From Phallus indusiatus (lineage: Eukaryota; Basidiomycota; Agaricomycetes; Phallales; Phallaceae): a stretch of DNA of 64,000 bases. Location: the NCBI GenBank assembly GCA_027605045.1, contig JAQFWX010000002.1:2294001-2358000 (forward strand), given 5' to 3'. The notes under the pieces were generated by a model. It worked only from the letters and a program-made list of their open reading frames with translations, was not told the origin of the DNA and did no database searches. Made by a program: the position numbers and the translations under genes. Of the stretch, positions 12,725 through 22,172 are shown in pieces (positions within the stretch are counted from its first letter, which is position 1; every line of letters begins with the position of its first letter).

Positions 12725-13558
12725 TGGAACTTTGATAGTATGGGGGTAGGCTGAATAGTCTACTAGTTTATATATGGTGACTGTGTTAAAGGCATGGTAA
12801 AGGAACGTGTAATGGCATTTCCTCTGGGAAATAAAGATAACCACTGCCTAAACGTATACTATAATATCAATGGATGTAGATGAAGTTGTGGAGTGTCACG
12901 CGCCGTGTGCAGCGCGTCTGGGCGGAAGTCCGGGGGGTCCGGACTACAGGACAGAAGGGACTTGGCTTCAGCTTATGTGCTGCGCCGACTCAATACGACC
13001 CTAGATATCCCTTAATTTCGGACTAGAAGTCCGGGACGGTTCGGACGTAGTCCGAACAAGTCTGGACAAGTACTGGGAGTACGGACTTAAGCGATATAGA
13101 TAAGAGAAGGTTGGATTATAAAGAGGATAACTGGATCAAGACTAGAAATAGACTTAATATGACTTGTAAGACTTGATATTCAGACTGGGGAGCCCCAGAC
13201 GAAGTCTGGGGGGTTTAAATACAAAAAAACTAGACTACTAGAATAAAAGGAGATATAACTAAAAGGAGACTAGTTGCACAGCACCAAAAACATATCTGGC
13301 ACTTGCTTGCTAATGCTCCGGACAAGATGTCCCCATAAGGAAATGTCCTAGTCCGGACGAAGTCCGGACCTTGGACTTACCGGACGTGGACAGAATAACG
13401 GACTACGCACTATTGGACAAGTACTGACTCTCAGACTTGGCGGACATGATGGATATGGACGGGGTTTGGGCGCCGGACCTCTCCGAGGTCCGGATTAGGA
13501 TCGGGTGGCACGAGTAGTGTGGCCGCGGTTCGGTTCGGTCCGGTTTTTTGACAGTTTT

Positions 13559-13910
13559 TGTCACGGTACGCTAGCGCCTTTTCCGATTATTCGATTTCTT
13601 CGATTTCTTTCGGTTTCATTTCGTGTTACGATTTCCTCCATTTCCCGTACTTTGCCGTTTCCATTAGTTCCATCGTTTTCTCGATTTTTCGATCTCTTCG
13701 ATTTCCCTCGATTTCTGTCTATATCTCCTCGGATCCCATGGGGATCAGTTGGGCGCTTCGTATCCTGTACTTATATGCGTTTTCCCTAGAGGGGGATACC
13801 TAAGCTTGTTCTCTTAGGTTTTCCCTCCTCTAGGTGAGTAGTTAGTCGCTGCCCCTCAATAGATCTTAGGTTTTCCCTCCTCTAGGTGTGTGCCCTGAGT
13901 CGCCCTAACA
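13559..13910 (+). repeat. 5' LTR of the gypsy element, 352 bp
   Basis: It begins TGTCACGGTACGCTAGCG and ends GTCGCCCTAACA. Near its end are two copies of a TTAGGTTTTCCCTCCTCTAG block (13815-13834 and 13866-13885). The first follows the probable transcript start AAGCTTGTTCT at 13802. It differs from the inverted LTR at 16795-17146 at only a few positions. Confidence 0.92.
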
Positions 13911-13923
13911 GTAGAACAAGCTT
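13802..13923 (+). promoter_or_regulatory. Self-priming site: R-region 11-mer and complementary PBS
   Basis: AAGCTTGTTCT (13802-13812) inside the LTR is the exact reverse complement of AGAACAAGCTT (13913-13923), which starts 2 nt after the LTR, where a tRNA primer site would normally lie. In Tf1 of fission yeast the first 11 nt of the RNA fold onto the primer site in the same way. The match is seen directly; the transcript start at 13802 is inferred from it. Confidence 0.75.
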
Positions 13924-14054
13924 CTACCTTTCGGACTGGTTGTTTCTATCGTCGTTTTCTTTCGGAAACTCTTCGTCAGCAGTGTCTCAGACGTTCCCGA
14001 CGCTTTCGCCCATAAAACGACCCCTCCGTCCTTCGTTCTTCGATTTCTTTCGTC

Positions 14055-15299
14055 ATGGATCTAGAAGAGAGTGACCCTACTACTGAAAGTCGCCTCTCTG
14101 CGATTGAACAAAGAATAGAAGAGCTCGTAACTCATCTCGACCGACTCTTCACCCCTCAGGCTCCTGCTGCCGATCCCTCTAATCCGACAAACCCCAATCC
14201 CAGAGCCTCGGCTCCAAATCCCCAAAACGAGACGAGATCGTCTCGAAACACTCGCCCTGCTGTACCTCTCGCCTATGATGGGGATCGCAAAAACGGCCGT
14301 ACATTCTGGAACTCTGTCGATCTTTACATGAGCGTATGTGGCGGCGATTTCCCGAATCTCAGTACCAAAATCATTTGGGTACTTTCTTACATGAATAGTG
14401 GGCGCGCTGGTGCCTTCGCCGAACTTATTCAGGCCCAGTACAATCGAGGGTTAGTTCCTTATGAGACCTGGGAAGACTTCCGACAAAAGTTTCGCTCTGA
14501 ATTCTTCCCGGTAACCGAGGCTGAAGATTCGCTGAACCTCCTTCTCTCAGGACGTTATGCTCAAGGAGGTCGAAACGTAGATGATTACACTGACGCCTTT
14601 CGCATTATCGTGGATCGCGCGGGTTTCACGGTTCATGATGGTCTTGCGTTAACTACCTACTACCGACAGGGCTTAGATCGAGAAATCGCCAGTAAGGTTG
14701 GAACGATGCAGAATCGACCCGATTATAGCGATTACGAAGGCTGGGTTCAAGCCGCTCGTCTTTTCGATCAAGCTCGTCGTACCAACGATGCTTTCAATGC
14801 CACCCAACGACGAGTCGTTCCCGGTAATTCGATTTCAACCCCTCTTACGTCGATTCCGATATCCCGAACTCGACCCAGCCCTTTCCCGGTCTATCAACGT
14901 ACAGCTGGACCCCCTATCTACTCCCCACCTCCTTTTCCCCCGCCTCGCGCATCGATTCCTACCACCATCTCTCCCCCTGTACGACCATCGGTTTCTACTC
15001 CAGTTAACGTCGTACCTCCAATCCGAAATGATGCCATGGAGGTTGACGCTGCTCGTCGCCGCATACAGGCTGAGACAGCCCGGTGTTTCCGATGTGGGCA
15101 GTTAGGCCATCTCGTTAAGGACTGCCCACGCGCGTTCGATGTTCGATTCATGCAGGCCGATGAAATCGACGAAATTCTCGAACAACGTTTCACTCAACAA
15201 GATGTGCTGGAAACGCAGAATCGTGCTGAGATCGCTGTCGAAGAAAATGAGATCGCGATCACTTCGACCAGAGAGGATTTTCAGAACGGCAGCGAGTAA
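14055..15299 (+). CDS. gag: Gypsy gag protein with zinc knuckle
   Basis: One open frame of 414 residues. Residues 70-240 look like a Retrotrans_gag domain, with WEDFRQKFRSEFFP and a YTDAFRIIVDRAGF segment. A Pro-rich linker follows, and near residue 340 a CCHC knuckle, CFRCGQLGHLVKDCP. Gag forms the virus-like particle and the knuckle binds the element RNA. The frame is intact and of normal length for a fungal chromovirus-like element. It is separated from the protease frame by a stop at 15299. The start is the first ATG after the leader. Confidence 0.9.
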   Translation: MDLEESDPTTESRLSAIEQRIEELVTHLDRLFTPQAPAADPSNPTNPNPRASAPNPQNETRSSRNTRPAVPLAYDGDRKNGRTFWNSVDLYMSVCGGDFPNLSTKIIWVLSYMNSGRAGAFAELIQAQYNRGLVPYETWEDFRQKFRSEFFPVTEAEDSLNLLLSGRYAQGGRNVDDYTDAFRIIVDRAGFTVHDGLALTTYYRQGLDREIASKVGTMQNRPDYSDYEGWVQAARLFDQARRTNDAFNATQRRVVPGNSISTPLTSIPISRTRPSPFPVYQRTAGPPIYSPPPFPPPRASIPTTISPPVRPSVSTPVNVVPPIRNDAMEVDAARRRIQAETARCFRCGQLGHLVKDCPRAFDVRFMQADEIDEILEQRFTQQDVLETQNRAEIAVEENEIAITSTREDFQNGSE

Positions 15300-15340
15300 G
15301 GGATGCGCCCTCACTGCCGTCATCAAATAGATTCGATGTA

Positions 15341-16794
15341 TTGTACATAGACGACAAGTGCAATGAGACTTCTGATTCGAATTCTATTGATTCTGATGCA
15401 TCTATTCCTCCCTCAAATCCTCCGATCCCTGCTCCTCGTCGCCTTTCGATTGGAAAACGCAAGCGGATTCCCCATGAATACCGTCTGAACGCCACTGCCG
15501 GTACTCAGAAACTCGAAATCGATGTAGAACTCCAGAGCACTGACACTGGCGATCTTATTCATTCAAAAGCGATGCTTGACACCGGTGCCAGTGGGATGTT
15601 CCTTGACCAAGACTTTGTCGAGAAAAATCGGCTCCCGAAGATTCGATTACCGAAACCGATTCCTGTTTTCAATGTTGATGGTACTCCCAATCAAGCAGGA
15701 AACATCACGCACGTGGTGGACTTGGTGATGCGATATCAGACACATTCCGAACGTGTCATGTTTGCCGTCACTGCCCTCGGCAAGTACCCAGTGCTGCTTG
15801 GATTACCCTGGTTCAAGGCTCATAACCCGGTGATTGACTACTCAACTGGTGAGGTTGAGCTGACCCGGTGTAATCCCGAATGTCGATCTTGTAGACCGCC
15901 TCCTGTCGAAAAGAAAGGCCCAAAACGTTTCCTACGTTCAGTTCGAGCAATCCCTCCTGTCACCCTTGACGAAACCGAATCCACAGATCCAGATATGCCA
16001 GATCTCGTGAATGTGGAGGATGAGTTTCACCCAGAAGAGGGAGATCGACTGTTCGCGGTTTCTCTTAATTCAGAACCCCTGGACAGTTGCCGCATCAGAG
16101 CAACTGAAACACAAGGGGTACACTCAAATCTGGATTTCGAGAAATCGTCCCCGAAATGTTCCACGATTTCGAAGACGTTTTCGCGAAAGAGTCTTTCGAT
16201 TCATTGCCACCTTCGAAGAAGTGGGATCATGCGATAGAGCTCCTACCTGATTCGGATCCCAAGTTTTGCAAGGTGTACCCCCTTTCGCCCAATGAACAGA
16301 AGGAGCTCGATGCGTTTCTGGAAGAGAATCTTCGTTCTGGTTGAATCCGCCCCTTGAAATCGCCCATGGCTTCCCCGGTTTTCTTTATCAAGAAGAAAGA
16401 CGGCTCTCTACGACTTATTCAAGACTATCGGGCTCTCAACGCGATGACCATCAAAAATCGATACCCGTTACCCCTAATTCCCGAACTTGTCAACAAATTA
16501 AGGGGAGCGAAGTACTTCACGAAACTCGATGTTAGATGGGGATACAACAATGTTCGCATCAAAGAGGGCGACGAGTGGAAAGCAGCATTTCGCACGAATC
16601 GAGGACTGTTCGAACCCTTGGTCATGTTCTTTGGTTTGACTAACAGTCCAGCGACCTTCCAGACGATGATGAACGAGATTTTCGAAGACATGATCACGGA
16701 GGGGGTTGTGGCTGTTTATATCGACGATATCCTGATCTACACGAGAACGAAAGAAGAACACGATCGCATCACACGTCGTGTCTTAGAACGGCTG
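15341..16794 (+). pseudogene. pol: Broken gypsy pol: protease and N-terminal reverse transcriptase
   Basis: The protease block is clear, with active site AMLDTGASGMFLD (about 15570-15610) and GKYPVLLGLPWFKAHNPVID. A frameshift near 16110-16140 moves the reading to the frame with MFHDFEDVFAKESFDSLPP. A TGA at 16342-16344 falls where this family normally has Trp. The reverse transcriptase then runs [47 protein letters not shown] and the catalytic YIDDILIYT (about 16718-16744). It stops at RRVLERL where the inverted LTR begins. The rest of RT, RNase H and integrase are missing, so the element is dead. Confidence 0.9.
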
Positions 16795-17146
16795 TGTTAG
16801 GGCGACTCAGGGCACACACCTAGAGGAGGGAAAACCTAAGATCTATTGAGGGGCAGCGACTAACTACTCACCTAGAGGAGGGAAAACCTAAGAGAACAAG
16901 CTTAGGTATCCCCCTCTAGGGAAAACGCATATAAGTACAGGATACGAAGCGCTCGACTGATCCCCATGGGATCCGAGGAGATACAGACAGAAATCGAGGA
17001 AAATCGAAGAGATCGAAAAATCGAGAAAACGATGGAACTAATGGAAACGGCAAAGTACGGGAAATGGAGGAAATCGTAACACGAAATGAAACCGAAAGAA
17101 ATCGAAGAAATCGAATAATCGGAAAAGGCGCTAGCGTACCGTGACA
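16795..17146 (-). repeat. Inverted copy of the gypsy LTR, 352 bp
   Basis: It starts TGTTAGGGCGACTC and ends GTACCGTGACA, the reverse complement of the LTR at 13559-13910 with the same length and about five differences. It cuts straight into the RT frame. The adjoining bases AAAACT mirror AGTTTT left of the first LTR, so the inverted unit includes a few bases of flank. Confidence 0.92.
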
Positions 17147-17167
17147 AAAACTAACTTCAAACGCTAG

Positions 17168-17776
17168 GTCAAATCATATGGACAACAACAGAGTGATGTT
17201 GTGCCAACGGAAAATGTTCCCGGTAAGTTCAACAATGCTTAGCATCTGCCTAACTCACTGTTTTTCACAGCATCTCCGACAGAGGACTCGGCGGGCATCA
17301 AGAGTACCGGAGGATTTGCATCAGCCTGGATGCTAGAAACCATTCGGCAAAGTAGTGGTGCTTCCGTTGACCGAAACAGATCTGAGTTGGACGACTATTT
17401 GAACACACCACCTGAACCAGACGTCGCGGACATTTTAGTCTGGTGGGGCGTAAGTAATACAAGTATACTTTCTCATCAAAGTTTGATGTTGTATATATAG
17501 CGTCATTCAGCTGAGTACCCTACTTTAGCCCGGGTTGCCAGAGACTATCTGGCAATCCAAGGGTCGGCTGTTGCGTCGGAGCGGTGTTTTTCCAGCGGAG
17601 GACTTACTGGGACCGACCGTCGTAACCGCCTTCATCCTGATACCTTCGAGGCATTGCAGATCCTGAAGAACACTTACAAGAACGCCAATCTTTTCGAACC
17701 AATGGAAGTTGAGGAAGAAGGACAGCAGGAGTATATAGAGGCAGATAGTGATCCTTTAATCAAATCTAGTACTTAG
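17168..17776 (+). pseudogene. hAT transposase, C-terminal part (3 exons kept)
   Basis: Segments 17168-17222, 17271-17449 and 17501-17776 join in phase. They give the hAT dimerisation domain (PF05699): SELDDYLNTPPEPDVADILV then WWG/RHSAEYPTLARVARDY and GSAVASERCFSSGG, ending in an acidic tail. In this superfamily the domain pairs transposase monomers. All upstream exons, including the zinc finger and the catalytic RNase H-like fold, are missing; they were probably lost when the gypsy insertion rearranged. The introns have clean GTAAGT donors. Confidence 0.85.
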
Positions 17777-17819
17777 TTAAAATAACTCCCAAATAAATCT
17801 CATCTCATCTTGCTTATTT

Positions 17820-18144
17820 AACTGGTTTGAACCGGTCTGAGCAGCTGTTGAACCGGGTTGATTGAGTGATAGTCACACATAAGTCATTGGTATATACCAG
17901 TTTAGACTAAGACATGTGAACCGGTTCGAACCGGTTCACACTGGTTCACACTGAGACATTGAAATGATGTGAACCGGTTTGGGATGGTCTTTTTCGGTTC
18001 GGTGGGATAAGAAAAAATCATGAACCGAAAACCGAACCGATTTAAAGACCAAACTGAACCGGACCAAATGAACGGTTCTTTTCGGTTCAATTTTCGGTCT
18101 GGTCCGGTTCGGTTCGGTCTGAAAACCGAACCGCGGCCACACTA
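17820..18144 (+). repeat. hAT right subterminal repeat region
   Basis: Dense copies of GAACCGG/CCGGTTC and GGTTCGG-type words in both orientations lie between the transposase stop and the terminus. Short repeated subterminal motifs of this kind are transposase-binding sites in hAT elements. Confidence 0.65.
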
Positions 18145-18167
18145 GGCACGAGGGTCGTGACATGGAG

Positions 18168-19309
18168 GCCACGAGCGAGGCAAATGGAAACCCCAAAGAT
18201 TACCAAACCAAACCCTACTCCAATGCAAACAACGATATATGCTCGATCATTATGATTAAATGATTGCAGAACGACGTGATGTAAACCCCGAAAATAAGAC
18301 CAAGGAAAATCTGGTTGTTGCCACCAGTCAGTTCCGGAATTATAAAGGATCTGTTGAGCCCTTTAGGTTTCCTAAGCTTCCCTTGTCTATTCCTTTGAAT
18401 CTTTTCTGTTAATTTCCCCATTTCGTTATTTTCTTCAAAAGATCCCTGTTTACATAAAACGGGAATTCAAGTCCGAGTGCTATGAGCAACGGAGAAATAG
18501 CTAGACAAAAGTGTATTTAAATGTATCTTTTTCGACATAGAAAAAGAAGGAAAATCTTCCCTACTTTTTATTCGTTTTTAGGACACTTTTTCTTAAATCC
18601 GTTGTTAAGTCCAGCTCGCGGCCTTTCTCTTCCTACGCTTAGTGGCACATCAAGCTCAAACTAAGACTCGCGATACAATTTAGCCAGTGTCCCACTCGCA
18701 AAACTGCTCGAACAAGATTATTCCTCTTCATCGAAATTCACAACCCTTGTTTTTTTTTCCAACATCTTTGAACACTAGTAGTAAAACCCCAACTAAACTG
18801 TCACAAAAATCGAAATCGGATTATTTATTATTATAATGACTTTTCGGAATGGAGATTTATAATCCTTATTCTTGTTTCACAAAGTGAAAGATTTTAGTGC
18901 TATAATATTTTCTTAACCACACCAGCAGTTCATTATGTAATTCTTTTTTTTATTTTTTTCAACTTTGAAATTAAAAGCTCAAGTCTAACCTTTTCTTCAA
19001 ATACACAAAAAGTTTGATGCTATTTAATCATCTATATAATACCTCGTTGAGGATTTATACCTGTACTCCAGTTCACGGCTAATATTTGTTATTTAACATG
19101 TGGCTTTGACTGCATAGTATATCCCAACGCTTTTTTTCTTGCAATTAACTACAGAGAGAAAGGTTTGACGCTGAGTACATCCATTAGCATACAATCTGAT
19201 GATGATAAATTTTTGGTGAGACATACCTCGTTCGATCCGGGCACTTGGGCACGCTCTTCGTTATCATGATCTTTGTCCATTGTACCTGAGGGTGTAGAAA
19301 TCTCCTGGG
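18168..19309. other. Intergenic, AT-rich
   Basis: No coding sequence recognised. It lies downstream of the truncated DUF6535 gene and may contain unrecognisable remains of that gene's 3' exons. Confidence 0.45.
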
Positions 19310-20124
19310 AACCAACCTATTATCTTGTTGAAGGCTTTGAGAAGCCTGTGAGATGAAGGTCGTTATGACACCGGAAAAGAGACCAGCCTGACAAAAATCT
19401 AAGTTTTGGCGGTATAGTTACAGAACAAACGTTTTTCTCATAAACACCAGCAGTACATCCACAGTATCTTTCCATCCTTCTACTCTGTCACGATCAAATG
19501 TTTCGGCTTCATCAAGGTAGGTCATCCAAATCCGAGCATTTTCGGCTGTCTCTCCCTTAAACCGATCTCTTGGATATTTCTGCTCGTAATCGTATCGATT
19601 ATTTGCTTACGTGACGAAAAAAAAGAAATGAGCAGATGAAATGGAATTTACTTTATAAGACGCTCACAATTACTTTCTTGCGTCCTGTTATGTTACGTTT
19701 ATGATGAGGAGGATTAGAATTATTATTATTGGGCGTTCCTGGATCCGGGTTAGAGGCAGACTCTACAAATTACCAAATGCAGTGTCAGCGCCGATATTTT
19801 TCATCTAACCCGCAGAACTGGAAACTGACCAAAAAATTCGCGGAAGAGGCCTACTAATCTCTCCAAAGTCTCATTGCCGGACCTTCCGCTATTCATCGGT
19901 ACAGCGCCAGCAACCTGATCATGAGAGTATTCGCTTTTTTCCTCGTTTGTCCGTGGTGACTTGGACCTGCCAGTGTCAAGTTCGTCGCGGTCATTTCCCG
20001 AATAACCATTATCATCATCATCATATGCATCCGACGATCTGATATTTTCAGAAATTTCGCTTCCTTCATATTCCAAGTCGTTTTCGAGCTGAGTCTCGAC
20101 CATGCCCCATGCCAACTTGAGCAT
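19310..20124 (-). pseudogene. DUF6535-domain gene, truncated after the first membrane segment
   Basis: Exon 1 (20124-19810) encodes an acidic Ser-rich tail starting MLKLAWGMVE. After short introns come SASNPDPGTPNNNNSNPPHH (from 19760), then YDYEQKYPRDRFKGETAENA with RIWMTYLDEAETFDRDRVEG and WKDTVDVLL. The next exon opens AGLFSGVITTFISQASQSLQ. This is the hallmark start of basidiomycete DUF6535 membrane proteins, which usually go on for several hundred residues more. Here nothing recognisable follows below about 19310. The expected Val-Phe at the last junction is also not recovered with a normal splice. I infer a truncated gene; function of the family is unknown. Confidence 0.65.
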
Positions 20125-20866
20125 TCGTTTCTGCGCCGTTCAGACTAGTCGTTTCGCGATCGGACATACTACGAGAGAAAAAAGACGTCGCTTGCGATAG
20201 AGTATGAGTCGGGTATGAGTATATGAGTTGTTGAGGGGTATTAAAAATGCTGACAACGTTGTCTACAAAAAAATAACTAAACCGATACCGTCTGTTTAAA
20301 TTTTATACTACGCACGCTTTCAAGTTGACATTATCACACTCATGTTTTCAACGTGTACATGGCAATAGTACTTCGAAAGACCAATCCGACTGGATGAAAG
20401 TCGGAAACACTGGGCAATTTGGGGGTGGGTGACAAGAACAAAGAACTCCGTTAGTTTTGTGGAAGGTATATTATTGTCAAGGACTGAGAATGAACTTACT
20501 GTGCAGTTTTTTTTGTGCTATCACTGTGCCCGCTATGGTCTAAGCGCGCGGCCGTGCGTTGTGAATTGTGGTGGGTTCGGATACAGTGCCAATTTGGTGA
20601 AAATGCGCCTCCGAGCTCGAAAACTCCACAAATTATCGTCGCGCCATACCATCTCGCATCCTTTTGATTGTTGATGTTGCTGACGCTGTCTATAACGCTG
20701 CCGGCGGTGCCCAAACGCTAGCGCTGCGCACGACAGCTTGTATCGTCGCATAAGTATAATTTTCATAAGACCTTTGATTGATTATAATAGTACTACAAGT
20801 AACATATCTTTCTAATCTATACACCACAAATAACAAATAAACATAAAAGTAGCCATATGAATAGCG
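20125..20866. other. Intergenic
   Basis: It lies between the DUF6535 remnant, whose 5' side faces it, and the 3' end of the Clp1-like gene. No gene recognised; the small frames have no motifs. Confidence 0.4.
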
Positions 20867-22042
20867 CTACTGCGCTGACATGCTGATCTCCAAAGCAGCA
20901 ATCAAAACCGCCCATACAACCTGAACAACTCTCCACAAAAGCTCATCCGATACACCAAGAGCGACCATATTAGCCCACAAACCATGTACGCGTGCTGCGT
21001 GTGCCAAGAGAGCTTGCGTTGTGTAGGTCTGTGCTAGCGTTCGAGCGAGCTGTGTAGGTGATTGGAGGGATGGAGGTTGTGATTCCGAGGTTGTGGGCGT
21101 TGGGTTTGAGACGGTTAGGGAGGGTTGTGTCGGTGGGAGCAGGGCTGCGAAGATGTTTTGAGGCTGTTTGGTGTGGAGGTAGGCGAGAAGAAGCGGGAAT
21201 GTGTTAGGTGATGGGAGGGAAAGAGGTGTAACTGGGACCTTCAGCGATGACGACGACGGTTCTTGTGAGTGTTCTGGTGTTGGTAGAGGAGGAAGATTGG
21301 CGCAGTGCGCGGCGAGGATTATTCCGTGGGCGGGATGAAGTGTCACCTTCTTGGGTTTTGTGGGCGCAATGTCTTGGTCGTTTGGTGTGCGAGAGTAGAC
21401 GGCGAAGATGTGGGATGGTGGTGGGAATGCAGATGATGCAGTATGAATGAGAAGTTCTAACTCGCGAGGGAGGCAGTTTGTGGGTGGTTGGGCCGTTGAT
21501 GAACACGCCGCTTGGAGCATTCTGAAGATAGGAATCAGTATCACTGATGATGATATAAAAAGAGACTGAACGTACCCTTTACCCATCATTCTCAGCTTGT
21601 CGAGGACATATTCAATGGGAACATTCTTCAGCTCTGGGTCGAGTGCCTCCAATGCAGCTACATCGACAGCGGCCATAGACGTTGGTTTTTTCAGTTGACG
21701 GGGTAGTCGGATAGCGTGTCTAGACGAGGAAGAAGAGTCGGTGACTACAATTGGAGGGGGGCAGTCCGTCATATCCACGTCCATCGTCCCAAAGTCGTGC
21801 GTCTCTACGACTTCGCTTGCTTTTTTGGCATGCTTCCGAACGAGCAAGACGGGTGAAGGAGTAGACGATGTTGGGAGAGGAATGTGTGATCTAGAGCGCG
21901 GTTTGCGTGTTACGGGTGCTGGAGATGCGGGAACAGGAGATCCCGGGTGACTACCCGACTTGGATTTGGAGTGTTTCTGAGCCTTTGTTCGCCTGAGCAA
22001 GGCATTTTCTTTGTTGTGTTGCAAATTGGCGGGGAGAACCAT
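20867..22042 (-). CDS. Clp1-like (clampless) protein, 2 exons
   Basis: Exons 22042-21576 and 21521-20867. The 54-nt intron (GTACGT...TTCAG) is a multiple of three without a stop, so the region also reads as one 391-residue frame; splicing gives 373 residues and restores GKG-MLQ. Conserved blocks are ALDPELKNVPIEYVLDKLRM, HPAHGIILAAHCANLPPLP, LPSPNTFPLLLAYLHTKQ and a C-terminal HGLWANMVALGVSDELLW. I recognise these as the Clp1 family. In Coprinopsis, clp1 is needed for clamp-cell formation and is switched on by the A mating-type homeodomain complex. The N-terminal 120 residues are basic and Ser/Pro rich. A dyad resembling a homeodomain site lies about 100 nt upstream. Identification is from memory of the family. 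Confidence 0.72.
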   Translation of the reverse strand: MVLPANLQHNKENALLRRTKAQKHSKSKSGSHPGSPVPASPAPVTRKPRSRSHIPLPTSSTPSPVLLVRKHAKKASEVVETHDFGTMDVDMTDCPPPIVVTDSSSSSRHAIRLPRQLKKPTSMAAVDVAALEALDPELKNVPIEYVLDKLRMMGKGYVQSLFISSSVILIPIFRMLQAACSSTAQPPTNCLPRELELLIHTASSAFPPPSHIFAVYSRTPNDQDIAPTKPKKVTLHPAHGIILAAHCANLPPLPTPEHSQEPSSSSLKVPVTPLSLPSPNTFPLLLAYLHTKQPQNIFAALLPPTQPSLTVSNPTPTTSESQPPSLQSPTQLARTLAQTYTTQALLAHAARVHGLWANMVALGVSDELLWRVVQVVWAVLIAALEISMSAQ

Positions 22043-22139
22043 TTTGTGAAGGTTGAAGACGAGTCGGTAATGGGGAGGGGGACGGACATCCTTAGGCTCA
22101 GTGCTCGGGTTTTATATACACGAATGGCGGCGGATGTGT

Positions 22140-22172
22140 GATGGACGTCGTACAGAGTGTCGAGTATCCATC
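22140..22172 (-). promoter_or_regulatory. Dyad GATG-N8-ACA-N3-TGT-N8-CATC upstream of Clp1-like gene
   Basis: GATG at 22140-22143 and ACA at 22152-22154 face a mirror-image TGT at 22158-22160 and CATC at 22169-22172, about 100-130 nt upstream of the Clp1-like start. The known site for fungal mating-type homeodomain heterodimers is GATG-N9-ACA, so spacing here is one base short on both sides. The symmetry is seen; a regulatory role is inferred. Confidence 0.35.

Larger units (their letters stand above)
13559..17146 (+). mobile_element. Truncated Ty3/gypsy retrotransposon with its second LTR inverted
   Basis: The order is a 5' LTR (13559-13910), a self-complementary primer site, gag (14055-15299) and a protease/RT stretch (15341-16794). 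An LTR of identical length in reverse orientation (16795-17146) follows directly. RNase H and integrase are absent. A normal element would have the second LTR in the same orientation. The six bases outside both LTRs mirror each other (AGTTTT on the left, AAAACT on the right), so no ordinary TSD is seen. The self-priming layout suggests the Tf1/sushi group. Confidence 0.85.
13515..18144 (+). mobile_element. hAT-type DNA transposon carrying a nested gypsy element
   Basis: The left end TAGTGTGGCCGCGGTTCGG at 13515 is matched by the inverted right end ...GCGGCCACACTA at 18144. An 8-bp TSD GGCACGAG lies at 13507-13514 and 18145-18152; an 8-bp TSD and TA..TA-type termini are the hAT signature. Only about 44 bp of the left end remain before the gypsy LTR. 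The right part keeps the transposase C-terminus (17168-17776) and subterminal repeats. The element therefore lost most of its transposase gene and cannot be autonomous. Confidence 0.92.
12894..18162 (+). mobile_element. Outer solo LTR (family 2), split by a hAT insertion
   Basis: The LTR begins TGTCACGCGCCGTG at 12894 and runs to 13514. It resumes after the hAT element at 18153 and ends GGTCGTGACA at 18162, so its own length is about 631 bp. The ends form the TG...CA inverted terminus, and a 5-bp TSD TGGAG lies at 12889-12893 and 18163-18167. The body is rich in TCCGGAC-type motifs. It has no internal retroelement genes of its own. It landed about 165 bp downstream of DUF6533 copy A. Strand is arbitrary. 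Confidence 0.88.

Noticed and set aside
13505..13803. Phe/Ser-rich frames in the gypsy LTR, repeated at 16902-17147
   Set aside because: They are LTR sequence read through by chance; both copies simply mirror the LTR.
14698..15193. Overlapping frames on both strands within gag
   Set aside because: Shadows of the gag frame, which has the zinc knuckle and gag domain.
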